Of a DNA stretch of 64,000 bases, positions 15,709 through 25,440 are shown piece after piece. Below the pieces are notes generated by a model. The model saw only the letters and a list, made by a program, of their open reading frames with translations. It searched no databases and was not told where the DNA came from. This DNA comes from an uncultured Campylobacter sp. (GTDB lineage: Bacteria; Campylobacterota; Campylobacteria; Campylobacterales; Campylobacteraceae). Made by a program: the position numbers and the translations under genes. Where the stretch lies: positions 146,808 to 210,807 of the forward strand of contig CAKVAF010000001.1 of NCBI GenBank assembly GCA_934718785.1. Direction: 5' to 3'. Within the stretch, counting starts at the first letter, position 1. Every line of letters begins with the position of its first letter.

Positions 15709-16523
15709 ACATTTTCCTTTATAAAAAATAATCTCTCAGCATTTTGACTACAAATTCTTATCACTTCATTTTTACTCAAATTCAAAATCTCAGCCATTTT
15801 TAAAGCAACTAAATTTGTATGAAGTGGCTCATTTCGCTGTCCTCGGTGGGGTTCTGGGGCTAGATAGGGCGCGTCTGTTTCAAGTAAAAGTCTATTTTGT
15901 GGAATTTTAGGTAAAATTTCTACTAATTTTTTAGCGTTTTTAAAGGTCAAAACCCCACCGATTCCAAAATAAAAATGCTCTTTAAGCCCCAGCAAAAGCT
16001 CGCTAGCATTAAAGCAGTGCAAAACGCCATATCCTAAATTACCACGAAATTCGCCTTTAGTTTGTGTGATAAACTCGCTTAAAATAGCGTGAGTGTCGCT
16101 GTTTGCTTCGCGGCTGTGAATGATAAGGGGCTTGTCAAACTCAAGGGCTAAATTAAGCTGAGCCTTAAAAACGCGCTTTTGCAAGGATTTTAATCTTTCT
16201 TTATCGTCATTTTCTTTAAAATAAAAATAATCCAGCCCGCACTCGCCCACGGCTATGCATTTTGAATGCGTGATAAATTCTCTAAGTACTTTTTCATCGT
16301 AATTTTCAGCCTCATTAGGATGAACGCCCACTGCAAAATAGATATTTGCATGCTTTTCACAAATGCTAACAGCCTTAGTTAAATCCTTAATGTTTGCTGC
16401 TGGGATGATGATTTTATCGATATTTTGCTTAAAAGAATGCTCTAAAAGCACTTCTAAATCTGCGCCAAATTTTTCGCTATCTAAATGACAATGCGTGTCT
16501 ATAATTCTAGCTTCACTCATCAA
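15705..16523 (-). CDS. tatD: TatD-family metal-dependent deoxyribonuclease
   Basis: A 272-residue TIM-barrel hydrolase with the metal motif IDTHCHLD at the start, GVHPNEAE, GECGLDYF, PLIIHSRE and LLETDAPYLAP. TatD proteins are 3'-5' DNases linked to DNA repair or nucleic acid turnover. The first ATG (16523) and second ATG are adjacent. It starts the tatD-mltD-rlpA operon, about 140 bp after cbrR. Confidence 0.95.
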   Translation of the reverse strand: MMSEARIIDTHCHLDSEKFGADLEVLLEHSFKQNIDKIIIPAANIKDLTKAVSICEKHANIYFAVGVHPNEAENYDEKVLREFITHSKCIAVGECGLDYFYFKENDDKERLKSLQKRVFKAQLNLALEFDKPLIIHSREANSDTHAILSEFITQTKGEFRGNLGYGVLHCFNASELLLGLKEHFYFGIGGVLTFKNAKKLVEILPKIPQNRLLLETDAPYLAPEPHRGQRNEPLHTNLVALKMAEILNLSKNEVIRICSQNAERLFFIKENV

Positions 16524-16599
16524 AAGTCCTTAAATGAAGCCTTGATAAAGTTTGAATTTTTTCACAGCTTGTTTTTTTTAAATTTACATTTTGAAATTT

Positions 16600-16619
16600 C
16601 AAAACTCGCGCCGCTGTTT
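16600..16619. repeat. 3'-end hairpin with GC-rich loop (copy)
   Basis: caaaactcgcgccgctgttt lies just past the cbrR stop codon, between cbrR and tatD. It has the same CAAAAC stem start and CGCGCCGC loop as the copies at 9261 and 13425. Confidence 0.5.
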
Positions 16620-16661
16620 GATGATCTTTTAAAAATTTTCTTTTTACAAGCATTCTAAGCC

Positions 16662-17924
16662 TTAATAACACACTTCAATCCTGTTTTTACCATTTTCTTT
16701 GGCTAGACTCAAAGCTTGCAAAGCCTTTTGCAACAAAGCACTTAAATCCGTCCCGCTCTTACCAAAGCTTACCCCTAAGCTTGCGGTGAAAAATAATTCG
16801 TCCAAGGAGATTAAAACACTGCTTTGAGAAAGCTCCACACGAATGAGCGAGAAGACTTTAAGCGCCTTTTCGTTGCTGATATTTTTAAGTAAAATTACAA
16901 ATTTACTCTCATCATAAACACCAGCGATATCCTTGCCTTTGATATTGTTTTTCACGACTTTTGCAGCAGCTTTAATGACTTCATCGCCAATATCAAAGCC
17001 ATATTCATCATTGATAGCGCCCAAATTATCAATATCTAAAAGAGCAAAAGCAAATTCTTCATTTTTATCCGCAATTTCTTTTAAATAATCTTTCATCTCA
17101 AGCTCAGCTGCAGAGCTCGTTTTAAGCTCTGAAAGCGCGTCTAAATCATAAAAATTATTTAAAAGTTTTAAATCACTCATATCTTGCAGGGTTTTATCCA
17201 GCCTTATATTGAAAAGCTCTTTAATAAAGGGCTTTTCAATAAATTCATTGGCTCCAGCTTTCAAAGCCTTGCACTCTAGCGCGTCATCTTTATCATTAAG
17301 CAAAATCACGCCAAGATCGGTTTTAGAATACTTTGCGCGCACTTTTTCAAGCACGCCAAGCCCGTCAATCACAGGCATAACGCAATCACAAATGATGAGC
17401 TTGGTATCGGCATTATCATCTAAATAGCTCAGTACTTCTTCGCCATGCGCTGCCACTAGGACATTGAAGAGCTTAAAACTTAGGATTTTTTTAATCTCAT
17501 TACGCTGATTGATCTTGCTCATCGCTAAAATCACCTTGCGCTTTTGATTTTCAAGCAAATGGCGCACTGCGGTAATCATTTCTTGCACACAGGTTTCGCT
17601 CTCTTTGAAAATATAATCGATGATGTCTTTATTCATAAAATTTTCGCGCGTTTTCTCATCATTCATCGCCGTTAAAACAATGCTAGGTAAGCCTTTTGAA
17701 ATCACAAAATCCACGATTTCGCCATTTGGCGCATCGGGCAAACACAAATCCACAAAGCTCATCAAATAAGGCGCATTATCCTTTGAAGCGCTTTCTAGCA
17801 AGCTTTTAGCTTCAGCGTAAGAAAAGGCAATTTCTATTTCAAGCTTGAGTGAGCTTGAAATTTTCTTCGCCAAAAGCTTGCCAAGCATTTTATTATCATC
17901 AACGATTAAAATTTTTTCTTTCAT
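16662..17924 (-). CDS. cbrR: CbrR-like double-receiver response regulator with degenerate GGDEF
   Basis: A 420-residue regulator: receiver 1 with phosphoacceptor D59 (FVDLCLPD), receiver 2 with D180 (IICDCVMPVIDG), then a GGDEF-family domain (about 270-420, FALLDIDNLGAINDEYGFDIGD). At the GGDEF signature the sequence is VYDESKF, so the diguanylate cyclase active site is not conserved. The architecture and neighbours (tatD one side, recN-nadK other) match C. jejuni CbrR (Cj0643), linked to deoxycholate resistance. The sensor kinase is not in the window. Confidence 0.9.
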   Translation of the reverse strand: MKEKILIVDDNKMLGKLLAKKISSSLKLEIEIAFSYAEAKSLLESASKDNAPYLMSFVDLCLPDAPNGEIVDFVISKGLPSIVLTAMNDEKTRENFMNKDIIDYIFKESETCVQEMITAVRHLLENQKRKVILAMSKINQRNEIKKILSFKLFNVLVAAHGEEVLSYLDDNADTKLIICDCVMPVIDGLGVLEKVRAKYSKTDLGVILLNDKDDALECKALKAGANEFIEKPFIKELFNIRLDKTLQDMSDLKLLNNFYDLDALSELKTSSAAELEMKDYLKEIADKNEEFAFALLDIDNLGAINDEYGFDIGDEVIKAAAKVVKNNIKGKDIAGVYDESKFVILLKNISNEKALKVFSLIRVELSQSSVLISLDELFFTASLGVSFGKSGTDLSALLQKALQALSLAKENGKNRIEVCY

Positions 17925-18066
17925 TTTTTACCTCAATTTTATGAAATTTAACTTAAATTTTATCAAAATTTTTGCAATACAAAACTATAAATTATAGCAA
18001 GTTTAAATTTAGTTTCGCTTAATGAAGTTTAAATGATAAATTGTAACAATTAAAATTTAAGCTTGA

Positions 18067-19587
18067 TTAGCCCAATAAAGTCTTTGCAAACTCCATTGCT
18101 TCAGCACTGATTTTCTCCCCGCTTATCATTCTTGCAAGCTCATTAATACGCTCATCATATCCAAGTTTTCTCACAAAGCTTTGTCCGTCTTTTTTTTCGA
18201 CTAAAAAATGATTGCTCGCTTGTGAAGAAAGTTGTGGCAAATGAGAAATGGCAAAAATTTGATAAAATTTGCAAAGCTCATTTAAAACCTTTGCCACGCT
18301 CATAGCTTCTTTGCCACTTAAGTTCGCATCGATTTCATCTAAAAATATAATACCTTTGCCCGCATTTAAAATAAAGCATTCAGTAGCGATGAAGGCAAGG
18401 CGCAGGCGGTTTAGCTCGCCTGAGCTTAAGTTTTTAAGCGCAGTTTGATTGAAATTTAAAATCAGCTCATCGCTCCCAAGCCTTGAAAGCGCGCATTTTT
18501 CTAAACTCAAACTCACACCTTTCATATAAAGTGAGCTTAAATAGCCTTGTAATAAGCTCTCAAGCTCTTTTAAGTTATTTGCTCTTTTTTTGCTTAAAAT
18601 TTCAGCACTTTTATAAGTTTTGCTTTCAAGTTCTTTAAATCTAGTCTCAAGCTCTTTTTTTTCAAAGCTTAAATTCTCATATCTAGCAAGTTCTTTTTTC
18701 TTTTCTTCAAGCACTAAAAGCGCGTTTTCCTCGCTCTCATAGCGCTTTATTATAAAAGAAAGCTTTTCAAGCCTATCTAAAACGCTTTCAATGTCAAAAT
18801 CAAGCTCATCAAAGCTTTGTTTCTCAGCCACGACGCGAAGCTCATTTAAAGCTTCTTCAAAAAAGCTGCTATCAACTTCGCTTAAAGCAAGTGCGTCTAA
18901 AACTGCCTTTTCAAGCTCAAAAATAGCACTTGCTTTACTCCAAGCCTCTTCTATCTTGTCCTTTTTTGAAAGCTTTTTTTTAAGGGCTAAAAGCTCTTCA
19001 TACTCGCCTTTTTTAGGCCTTATGCTCTCAATTTTTTCAATTTGCATAAGGGCAAGTTCTTTAAGCTCTTCAACTTTTTTTTCTTCATTTTCTATCTTTA
19101 AAAGCTCATCTTTAAGCGCTTCAAACTCATCAAAAAGGCTTTCAAACTCAGCTTTAAAATTAAGAAATTCACTATCTTTTTTACTCTCTAAAGTATCCAG
19201 CAAGTTTAAAAAACGCTCATTTGAAAACTCGTTATTTTCCTTAGCTGAAAGATATTTTACAAAGCTTTTTGAAAGACTGATTAGGCTTTTTTTGCTGATG
19301 GCTTGATTGTTGATAAAATATTTTGTGCTTTTTTCTTTGAGCATTTTAAAGGTATTTTCTTCTTCATTTTCTATGCCAAGCTCGCTCATATTAAGTTTAT
19401 CATTAAGGATGAGCTCACTAAATTTAGCCTCACTTTCACAAAGCCCAAACGCTGAAAGAATTCCTTTAAAAAGCACGCTTTTACCCGCCCCACTAAGCCC
19501 AGTAAAAACCACAAGCCCCTTATCAAGCTCAAGCTCAGCCTTTTTAAAGCTTAAATTTTCTCTCATAAAAATTGATTTTATCATCAA
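18067..19587 (-). CDS. recN: DNA repair protein RecN
   Basis: A 506-residue SMC-like ATPase. Walker A in [14 protein letters not shown] (residues about 34-47), long coiled coil (about 140-350), signature [11 protein letters not shown] and Walker [15 protein letters not shown]. RecN tethers broken DNA ends early in recombinational repair. It is shorter in the coiled coil than E. coli RecN (553 aa). Its ATG overlaps the nadK stop by four bases (ATGA), so the two are translationally coupled. Confidence 0.95.
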   Translation of the reverse strand: MMIKSIFMRENLSFKKAELELDKGLVVFTGLSGAGKSVLFKGILSAFGLCESEAKFSELILNDKLNMSELGIENEEENTFKMLKEKSTKYFINNQAISKKSLISLSKSFVKYLSAKENNEFSNERFLNLLDTLESKKDSEFLNFKAEFESLFDEFEALKDELLKIENEEKKVEELKELALMQIEKIESIRPKKGEYEELLALKKKLSKKDKIEEAWSKASAIFELEKAVLDALALSEVDSSFFEEALNELRVVAEKQSFDELDFDIESVLDRLEKLSFIIKRYESEENALLVLEEKKKELARYENLSFEKKELETRFKELESKTYKSAEILSKKRANNLKELESLLQGYLSSLYMKGVSLSLEKCALSRLGSDELILNFNQTALKNLSSGELNRLRLAFIATECFILNAGKGIIFLDEIDANLSGKEAMSVAKVLNELCKFYQIFAISHLPQLSSQASNHFLVEKKDGQSFVRKLGYDERINELARMISGEKISAEAMEFAKTLLG

Positions 19588-20444
19588 TTACCCCAGTTTA
19601 ATTTCTCTTTTAAAATTTGAAAATAATCCCTATTTTGTGGATGAATGAGCGCGACACTTTTATCACTGAGCTTGATTTTAATACTTTTAAAATCATTGCT
19701 TTTAAAGCTTTCTTGTCCGTCGATATTGATCAAACAATCTTTTGTGTAAATTTCAAGCTCAAAGCCACGCGGCAAAACAACGCTTCGCTGCGTAAGAGAA
19801 TGCGAGCAAATGGGCGTGAGCACAAAAACTTCAGCTAAAGTATAAACGATGGGTCCGCCCGCACTAAGATTATAAGCCGTGCTTCCTGCTGCGCTTGCGA
19901 TGATGAGTCCATCGCCTGAGTACTCATTAAACACGCTTTGATTGCGAAGCACCTTAATGTGTGTCATTGAAGCTTTATTGTGCCTTGTAAAAACGATATC
20001 ATTAAAAGCTGTTTTTTTAAAGCTCGCATTCTTTTTATCTATAAGATTCATTTCAAGCAAATAGGGCGTTTCAACGCGAAATTTACCCTTAAAAAAGTCC
20101 TTAAAAAAGGCTTTGGCTTCATTTGTTTTAAAATCTGTTAAAAAGCCTAAATTCCCAGCATTTATACCCAAAAGCGCCTTTTGATATTCACAAGCCTTGC
20201 GGCATAGCGAAATGAGCGTGCCATCTCCACCCAGTGAAATGATAAAATCACTTTGCTTAAACAGCGTGTCTTGCTCAAGTTCTTTTAAATTTAGCCCTTT
20301 AGCCGAGTTTTTAGCTAAAATAAGCTCTATATTTTTTTCATCGAGTATTTTTTTAAGCTCTAAAATTTCAGCTTTTAAATTTATATTGCGCCTTGTTACA
20401 AGCCCGATTTTACGAATGTTTTTATAATCAAAATTTATTTTCAT
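19584..20444 (-). CDS. nadK: NAD kinase
   Basis: A 286-residue enzyme phosphorylating NAD to NADP. Catalytic GGDGT at 72-76, [14 protein letters not shown], and the NAD-binding stretch [20 protein letters not shown]. It heads the leftward nadK-recN pair, with cbrR 140 bp further on. Start ATG at 20444 gives a family-standard N-terminus. It is divergent from aspS with a 277-bp spacer. Confidence 0.97.
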   Translation of the reverse strand: MKINFDYKNIRKIGLVTRRNINLKAEILELKKILDEKNIELILAKNSAKGLNLKELEQDTLFKQSDFIISLGGDGTLISLCRKACEYQKALLGINAGNLGFLTDFKTNEAKAFFKDFFKGKFRVETPYLLEMNLIDKKNASFKKTAFNDIVFTRHNKASMTHIKVLRNQSVFNEYSGDGLIIASAAGSTAYNLSAGGPIVYTLAEVFVLTPICSHSLTQRSVVLPRGFELEIYTKDCLINIDGQESFKSNDFKSIKIKLSDKSVALIHPQNRDYFQILKEKLNWGN

Positions 20445-20490
20445 AAAAAAATTATATCAAATTCTTAGCAAAACAAAAGCTAAAAAATAC

Positions 20491-20496
20491 TATAAT
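20491..20496 (+). promoter_or_regulatory. Putative -10 box of aspS
   Basis: TATAAT on the plus strand, 226 nt before the aspS start. If this is the promoter, the aspS mRNA has an unusually long leader that includes the palindrome at 20538-20650. Confidence 0.45.
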
Positions 20497-20537
20497 TTCG
20501 TTTTAAATTTTTTAAAAAGTAAGTTGAAGTGGCGAAA

Positions 20538-20650
20538 CTAAGTTTTATAAAGTTTATAAAAAGACGCTTTTTGTCGCTAGAAAAAACGCGCAAGTGTTTA
20601 AGTTTCTAGCGTGCAAAACCGCGTCGTATGTTAAACTTTATAAAACTTAG
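20538..20650 (+). promoter_or_regulatory. 113-bp nested palindrome in the aspS leader
   Basis: Outer arms ctaagttttataaagttta (20538-20556) and its perfect complement (20632-20650), 19 bp. Inside, gacgc (20563-20567) pairs with gcgtc (20621-20625), ttttg with caaaa, and cgctagaaa (20575-20583) with tttctagcg (20603-20611). The result is one long stem with short interruptions and a 19-nt apical loop. It could be an RNA leader structure, a small RNA or a miniature element. No ORF. Confidence 0.75.
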
Positions 20651-20721
20651 CTTTGATTTAAATTTACAAACTCATCTTGAATTAATTTAAATTTAAACAA
20701 GTATAAAAAAAGGATAGAAAT

Positions 20722-22518
20722 TTGAGAACACATTATAATACAGATTTGAGTCTTAAAAATGTGAAAGAAGAAGTAAGAGTTTGTGGCTGGGCTAATTCTT
20801 ACCGCGATCATGGGGGCGTGATTTTTATTGATTTGCGTGATAAAAGTGGGCTGATTCAGCTAGTTTGTGATCCAAAAGATAGCTTAAAAGCTCATCAAGT
20901 CGCCACACATGTCCGTAATGAATTTGTTTTAATCGCCAAAGGCAAGGTGCGCCCAAGGGGCGAGGGTTTAATCAATCCTAAGCTTAAAACAGGCGAGATT
21001 GAAATCGTCGTTGATGAGCTGATTATCGAAAATGAAAGCCTTACAACGCCTTTTATCATAGGCGATGAAAGCGTGAATGAAGAACTGCGCCTTAAATACC
21101 GCTATTTAGATTTAAGAAATGCTAAGCTTTTTGAAAATTTCGCCCTACGCTCAAAGGCTTGTATAGCCGCTAGAAACAGCCTTTCAAATTTAGGCTTTTT
21201 AGAGGTTGAAACGCCTATTTTAACAAAGGCTACACCAGAAGGCGCAAGGGATTATTTAGTGCCATCGCGTGTGCATTTAGGTGAGTTTTACGCTCTGCCA
21301 CAAAGCCCACAGCTTTTTAAACAGCTTTTAATGTGTGCGGGGTTTGATCGTTATTTTCAAATCGCAAAATGCTTTAGAGATGAAGATTTAAGAGCCGATC
21401 GCCAGCCAGAATTTACGCAAATTGATGTGGAGATGAGTTTTGCAAGTGAAAATGAGGTGATAGAAGTGGCTGAAAAATGCTTGAAAGATATTTTCGCAGC
21501 TTGTGGCAGAGAGATTCAAACTCCTTTTAAAAGGATGAGCTATAACGAGGCTATGGAAAATTATGGAAGCGATAAGCCTGATTTGCGTTTTGATTTGAAA
21601 TTTGTGGATGTGCTTGACATTTTTGCGCGCTCAAATAATGAAATTTTTGCAAATATTGCTAAAGAAAGCAAGAAAAACCGCGTTAAAGCCCTGCGCGTGC
21701 CAAAGGGCGATAATATTTTTTCAAAAAGGCAAATGCAAGGCTTTGAAAGCTTTGTAAGAAGCTTTGGGGCTAAGGGGCTTGCTTTCATTCAGGTTAAAAG
21801 CATAGAAGAAACAAAGGGGCAGGATAATTGCGTTGAGACTTTAAATTTCTCTCTTAAGGGTCCTTTAGTGAAATTCTTTGACAAAAGCGATTTAGAAGAG
21901 CTTGTAAAACGTTGCGAGCTAGAGCTTGGCGATGTGGTGTTTTTTGGGGCTGGGGCTAAGAAAACTGTGCTTGATTATATGGGTCGTTTTCGCTTGTTCT
22001 TAGCTAATGAGATGAAAATTATTGATGAAAATGAGCTTAATTTCTTGTGGGTTGTGGATTTTCCTATGTTTGAGCAAAATGAGGATGGTAATTTTTCAGC
22101 TATGCACCATCCTTTTACTATGCCTAAAAATATCGATGAAAAAGACTTAGAAAATATAAGCTCCATCGCTTATGATGTCGTTTTAAACGGCGTTGAGCTA
22201 GGTGGTGGGAGTGTGAGAATTCACAAAAATGAAATTCAGCAAAAGGTCTTTAAGCTCTTAAATATCGATGAAAAAGAGCAAAAAGAAAAATTTGGCTTCT
22301 TGCTTGAAGCCTTAAGTTTTGGTGCGCCCCCGCACGCTGGCTTTGCGATAGGGCTTGATAGGCTTATAATGCTTTTAACAAACTCAAGCAGCATTAGAGA
22401 TGTCATTGCCTTTCCAAAAACACAAAAAGCGCAGTGCTTAATGACAGGAGCGCCAAGCGCGCCAAGCAACGAGGCGATGAAAGAATTAGGATTAAGATTA
22501 AGGGAGAGTGTAAAATGA
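20722..22518 (+). CDS. aspS: Aspartyl-tRNA synthetase
   Basis: A 598-residue class II synthetase starting at TTG ([10 protein letters not shown]) with AAGGA 7-8 nt upstream; no nearby ATG fits. N-terminal OB anticodon domain, motif 2 [18 protein letters not shown], a bacterial GAD insertion (about 285-410), and motif 3 [13 protein letters not shown]. In related epsilonproteobacteria AspRS also charges tRNA-Asn and GatCAB completes Asn-tRNA; the same is likely here but not shown. It overlaps adk by ATGA and heads aspS-adk-ppa. Confidence 0.97.
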   Translation: MRTHYNTDLSLKNVKEEVRVCGWANSYRDHGGVIFIDLRDKSGLIQLVCDPKDSLKAHQVATHVRNEFVLIAKGKVRPRGEGLINPKLKTGEIEIVVDELIIENESLTTPFIIGDESVNEELRLKYRYLDLRNAKLFENFALRSKACIAARNSLSNLGFLEVETPILTKATPEGARDYLVPSRVHLGEFYALPQSPQLFKQLLMCAGFDRYFQIAKCFRDEDLRADRQPEFTQIDVEMSFASENEVIEVAEKCLKDIFAACGREIQTPFKRMSYNEAMENYGSDKPDLRFDLKFVDVLDIFARSNNEIFANIAKESKKNRVKALRVPKGDNIFSKRQMQGFESFVRSFGAKGLAFIQVKSIEETKGQDNCVETLNFSLKGPLVKFFDKSDLEELVKRCELELGDVVFFGAGAKKTVLDYMGRFRLFLANEMKIIDENELNFLWVVDFPMFEQNEDGNFSAMHHPFTMPKNIDEKDLENISSIAYDVVLNGVELGGGSVRIHKNEIQQKVFKLLNIDEKEQKEKFGFLLEALSFGAPPHAGFAIGLDRLIMLLTNSSSIRDVIAFPKTQKAQCLMTGAPSAPSNEAMKELGLRLRESVK

Positions 22519-23093
22519 AAGATTTGTTTTTAATCATAGGAGCACCGGGCAGTGGCAAAACTACAGATGCGAGCATTATCGCAAAAGATGATGAAAATAT
22601 CACACATTATTCAACGGGCGATTTACTGCGCGAAGAAGTAGCGCGTGGTAGTGAGCTTGGAAATCTCATCGATAGCTTTATTTCTAAGGGAAATTTAGTG
22701 CCTTTAAATGTGGTCGTTGATACCATAGCAAAGGCGATTGAGGCTGCTCCTACAAATACGGTTATTGTTGATGGCTATCCAAGAAGCGTAGAGCAAATGA
22801 ATGAATTTGATAAGGTGCTGAGCAATTTCAAAGACATTAAGCTTAGAGGCGTCATTGAAGTTAAGGTCAGCGAGCAAACAGCGAAGGATAGGGTGCTAGG
22901 GCGCAATAGAGGCGATGATGATAATGAAGAAGTGTTTAAAAATAGAATGAAAGTTTATTTAGAGCCGCTTGAGCATATTTTGAAATTTTATAAAGACAAG
23001 GCTTTGCATTATGTAATAGACGGAGAACGCGGCATTGAAGAAATTGTAGCGGATATGAAAAGCTTGATTTCAAAAATTAAAAACAAAGGATAA
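22515..23093 (+). CDS. adk: Adenylate kinase
   Basis: A 192-residue enzyme (AMP + ATP = 2 ADP). P-loop GAPGSGKTT at 9-17, [16 protein letters not shown], and a short lid ([12 protein letters not shown]) without a zinc site. The open frame extends 27 codons upstream inside aspS, but the ATG at 22515 gives the standard Adk start and the ATGA overlap. Confidence 0.97.
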   Translation: MKDLFLIIGAPGSGKTTDASIIAKDDENITHYSTGDLLREEVARGSELGNLIDSFISKGNLVPLNVVVDTIAKAIEAAPTNTVIVDGYPRSVEQMNEFDKVLSNFKDIKLRGVIEVKVSEQTAKDRVLGRNRGDDDNEEVFKNRMKVYLEPLEHILKFYKDKALHYVIDGERGIEEIVADMKSLISKIKNKG

Positions 23094-23096
23094 AAA

Positions 23097-23618
23097 ATGG
23101 ATTTAAGCAAAATCAAAGTGGGCGAAGTGCCAAATAAAATCAACGCGGTCATTGAAATTCCTTATGGCTCAAGTGTGAAATATGAAATTGACAAAGAAAG
23201 CGGTGCGGTGTATGTGGATAGGGTGATGGCGAGTGCTGTTTATTATCCTGCAAATTATGGCTTTATTGCTAATACTTTAGCAGATGATGGCGATCCTGTG
23301 GATATTTTGGTTTTAAATGAATATCCTATTCAAGCTGGGGCTGTGATACCGTGTCGCTTAATCGGCGTTTTGATAATGGAGGATGAAAGCGGAATGGATG
23401 AAAAGCTTTTGGCTGTGCCTACAAGCAAGGTCGATGCTAGCTTTAATGAGATTAAAAGCCTTGCTGATGTGCCTGCTGCAAGTTTAGCTAAGATTAAAAA
23501 TTTCTTTGAAACTTACAAAATGCTAGAGCCTAATAAATGGGTAAAGGTGCAAGATTTCAAAGATATCGACGCCGCGGTGCAAATTTTAGAAAGAGCCATT
23601 AAAAATTATAAGGCTTAA
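23097..23618 (+). CDS. ppa: Inorganic pyrophosphatase (type I)
   Basis: A 173-residue hydrolase of pyrophosphate, with the family signature DDGDPVDILVL and the substrate-site pattern YGFIANT. It pulls forward reactions that release PPi, such as tRNA charging by the upstream aspS. Three bases separate it from adk; the AAAGGATAAAA ribosome site overlaps the adk end. A strong terminator follows. Confidence 0.97.
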   Translation: MDLSKIKVGEVPNKINAVIEIPYGSSVKYEIDKESGAVYVDRVMASAVYYPANYGFIANTLADDGDPVDILVLNEYPIQAGAVIPCRLIGVLIMEDESGMDEKLLAVPTSKVDASFNEIKSLADVPAASLAKIKNFFETYKMLEPNKWVKVQDFKDIDAAVQILERAIKNYKA

Positions 23619-23665
23619 CTAGCAAATTTTTAAGCCTAAGTAGCTTTTAAAATTTGCTAGTTTTT
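23617..23665 (+). terminator. Rho-independent terminator after ppa
   Basis: Fourteen-base perfect arms aactagcaaatttt (23617-23630) and aaaatttgctagtt (23649-23662) followed by TTT. It begins at the ppa stop codon and ends the aspS-adk-ppa operon. Confidence 0.85.
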
Positions 23666-23678
23666 ATAAAGGCTTGAT

Positions 23679-24182
23679 TTGAAAACGATTTATTTAGGGG
23701 CGGGCTGTTTTTGGTGCTCGCAGGCTGTGTATGAGCGTTTAAAAGGCGTTGATAGTGAAGTTGGCTACATCGGCACAAATGAAAACGCCAGCTATGAAAG
23801 CGTTTGCGCGGGCGATGGCAGTGTCGAAGTCGTGCGCCTTGATTTTGATGAAAAGCAAACAAGCCTTGAAAAAATCCTTGAAATTTTTTTAAAAATTCAC
23901 GATCCCACAAGTTTTAATAAACAAGGCGCAGATATCGGCGTGCAGTATGCAAGCGGGATTTTTTACAAAGATGAAAAAGATTTTGAGTTTATTAAGGATT
24001 TTTTAAAAAAGGCGCAAAAAGACTTTGAAAAGGCTTTTACAACAAGAGTAGAAAAGCTAGAAAAACCCCTAATCTACACCCGCGCTGAAGAATACCACCA
24101 GCACTTTTTTGATAAAAATCCCACGCAAGGCTACTGCCTAGCGACTATCCCACCAAAGCTTAAAAAAGCGGGCTTGATTTAA
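23679..24182 (+). CDS. msrA: Peptide methionine (S)-S-oxide reductase
   Basis: A 167-residue MsrA with the GCFWC active site (catalytic C10), HDPTSFNKQGADIGVQY and the C-terminal resolving cysteine in GYC. Cytoplasmic. It starts at TTG (23679) right before the conserved MKTIYLGAGCFWC; no upstream ATG exists. It lies 14 nt beyond the ppa terminator, an order also seen in C. jejuni. Confidence 0.96.
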   Translation: MKTIYLGAGCFWCSQAVYERLKGVDSEVGYIGTNENASYESVCAGDGSVEVVRLDFDEKQTSLEKILEIFLKIHDPTSFNKQGADIGVQYASGIFYKDEKDFEFIKDFLKKAQKDFEKAFTTRVEKLEKPLIYTRAEEYHQHFFDKNPTQGYCLATIPPKLKKAGLI

Positions 24183-24207
24183 ATTTTTTTATTATTTAAA
24201 TTTATTC

Positions 24208-25440
24208 TTAGTCTTTTAAAAACTCAAGTGCCATCATCGCTTCGCCTTGCATAAGCACTTTAAGCTCTTTATCATCAAAGCAAAATTTGGGATTGTGATG
24301 AAGCACAGGATTTTTCATATCCTTTGAAATGCCCACAAATACATAAGCACCCATTTTTTCACGCGTTAAAAAGGCAAAATCCTCAGCACCCATATCAGGC
24401 TTTGCTTCTTTGATGATATTTTCTTCTCCTAGCACCTTAGCAAAGGCTTTTCTAGCGATTAAAGCCACGTTTTTATCGTTAATTAAAGGCGGATATTCTC
24501 TTTTATAATCAAGTTTAAACTCACCGCCAAACTCAGCACAAACAGCCTTTGCTACCCTTGATATTTCATTTTGTAACAATTTTTGCGTTTCATCATTTAA
24601 AAAACGCACAGTACCTTTTAAAAAGGCTTTTTCAGGGATTACATTGTAAGTTTCGCCCGCTTTAATGCTACCTATGGTAACAACTCCTGCTTGAGAGGGC
24701 GCAAGCTTCCTTGAAATAATGCTTTGCACATTATCAATAAAGCGCGCAGCCATTAAAACAGGATCAATCGCAGTGTGAGGATGGGCTCCGTGTCCGCCCC
24801 TGCCTATAAATTGCAAATCAAACACATCAACACCAGCCATCATCTCGCCAACCACGATTTGAGCGTGATTTTGCTCCACCGCACCCCACAAATGACAGCC
24901 AAAAACGCCGTCTACATTAGGATTTTCTAAAATTCCCGCTTCTATCATAGGCTTTGCCCCGCCAACGCCCTCTTCAGCAGGCTGAAACATAAATTTCACT
25001 ACCCCACTAAACTCATCCTTAAGCGCGTTTAAAATCAAAGCCGTACCCACAAGCCCTGCACTGTGTCCATCGTGTCCGCAAGCGTGCATTTTGCCAGCGA
25101 TTTTTGAAGCAAAAGCCAAATTTGTCTCTTCTTGCACGGGCAGTGCGTCCATATCAGCGCGCAAAAGCACGCATTTGCTTGCTGTTTTTAAGCTCTCATT
25201 TATTTGCGCCGCAGTTTTTAAATTACCCTCATCTTTTAAACGCCCCTCAATCACAGCTAAAATCCCCGTTTTTGCTATGCCTTTTTGATAAGTTATATTA
25301 TATTTATCAAACACAGAACAAATTAAATTTGCTGTGTTTTCTTCTTCAAATTCTAGCTCAGGATGAGCGTGAATTTGATGTCTTAGCTCGCAAATTTCGC
25401 TGTAAAATTTCTCACTCAAAGCCTTGATTTTTTCTATCAT
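24208..25440 (-). CDS. M20D-family amidohydrolase
   Basis: A 410-residue metallopeptidase. Metal motifs MHACGHDGHS, PAEEGVGGA, RGGHGAHPH and DMGAEDFAF are intact, so it should be active. M20D members remove acyl groups from amino acids (N-acyl amino acid amidohydrolases, hippurate hydrolase, IAA-amino acid hydrolases). It is longer than C. jejuni HipO (383 aa) and differs in its motif surroundings, so I do not call it hipO. Its ATG shares ATGA with the ppk2 stop codon. Confidence 0.88.
   Translation of the reverse strand: MIEKIKALSEKFYSEICELRHQIHAHPELEFEEENTANLICSVFDKYNITYQKGIAKTGILAVIEGRLKDEGNLKTAAQINESLKTASKCVLLRADMDALPVQEETNLAFASKIAGKMHACGHDGHSAGLVGTALILNALKDEFSGVVKFMFQPAEEGVGGAKPMIEAGILENPNVDGVFGCHLWGAVEQNHAQIVVGEMMAGVDVFDLQFIGRGGHGAHPHTAIDPVLMAARFIDNVQSIISRKLAPSQAGVVTIGSIKAGETYNVIPEKAFLKGTVRFLNDETQKLLQNEISRVAKAVCAEFGGEFKLDYKREYPPLINDKNVALIARKAFAKVLGEENIIKEAKPDMGAEDFAFLTREKMGAYVFVGISKDMKNPVLHHNPKFCFDDKELKVLMQGEAMMALEFLKD

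Noticed and set aside
13770-16523. rlpA-mltD-tatD as a secretion (Tat) operon
   Set aside because: TatD here is a DNase-family enzyme; no tatABC genes accompany it.
18791-19306. 171-residue Ser-rich plus-strand ORF inside recN
   Set aside because: Antisense of the recN coiled coil; Ser/Phe richness comes from the Glu/Lys codons of the real gene.
20538-20650. T-box or invertible promoter at the aspS leader
   Set aside because: No T-box sequence or specifier loop and the class is not known in Campylobacter; no invertase gene is in the window.
22434-22514. Extended N-terminus of adenylate kinase
   Set aside because: It lies in aspS and is basic, non-homologous sequence; ATG 22515 gives the conserved start.
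24208-25440. Hippurate hydrolase hipO
   Set aside because: Same M20D family, but length and motif surroundings differ from C. jejuni HipO as I recall it; a substrate-specific name is not justified.
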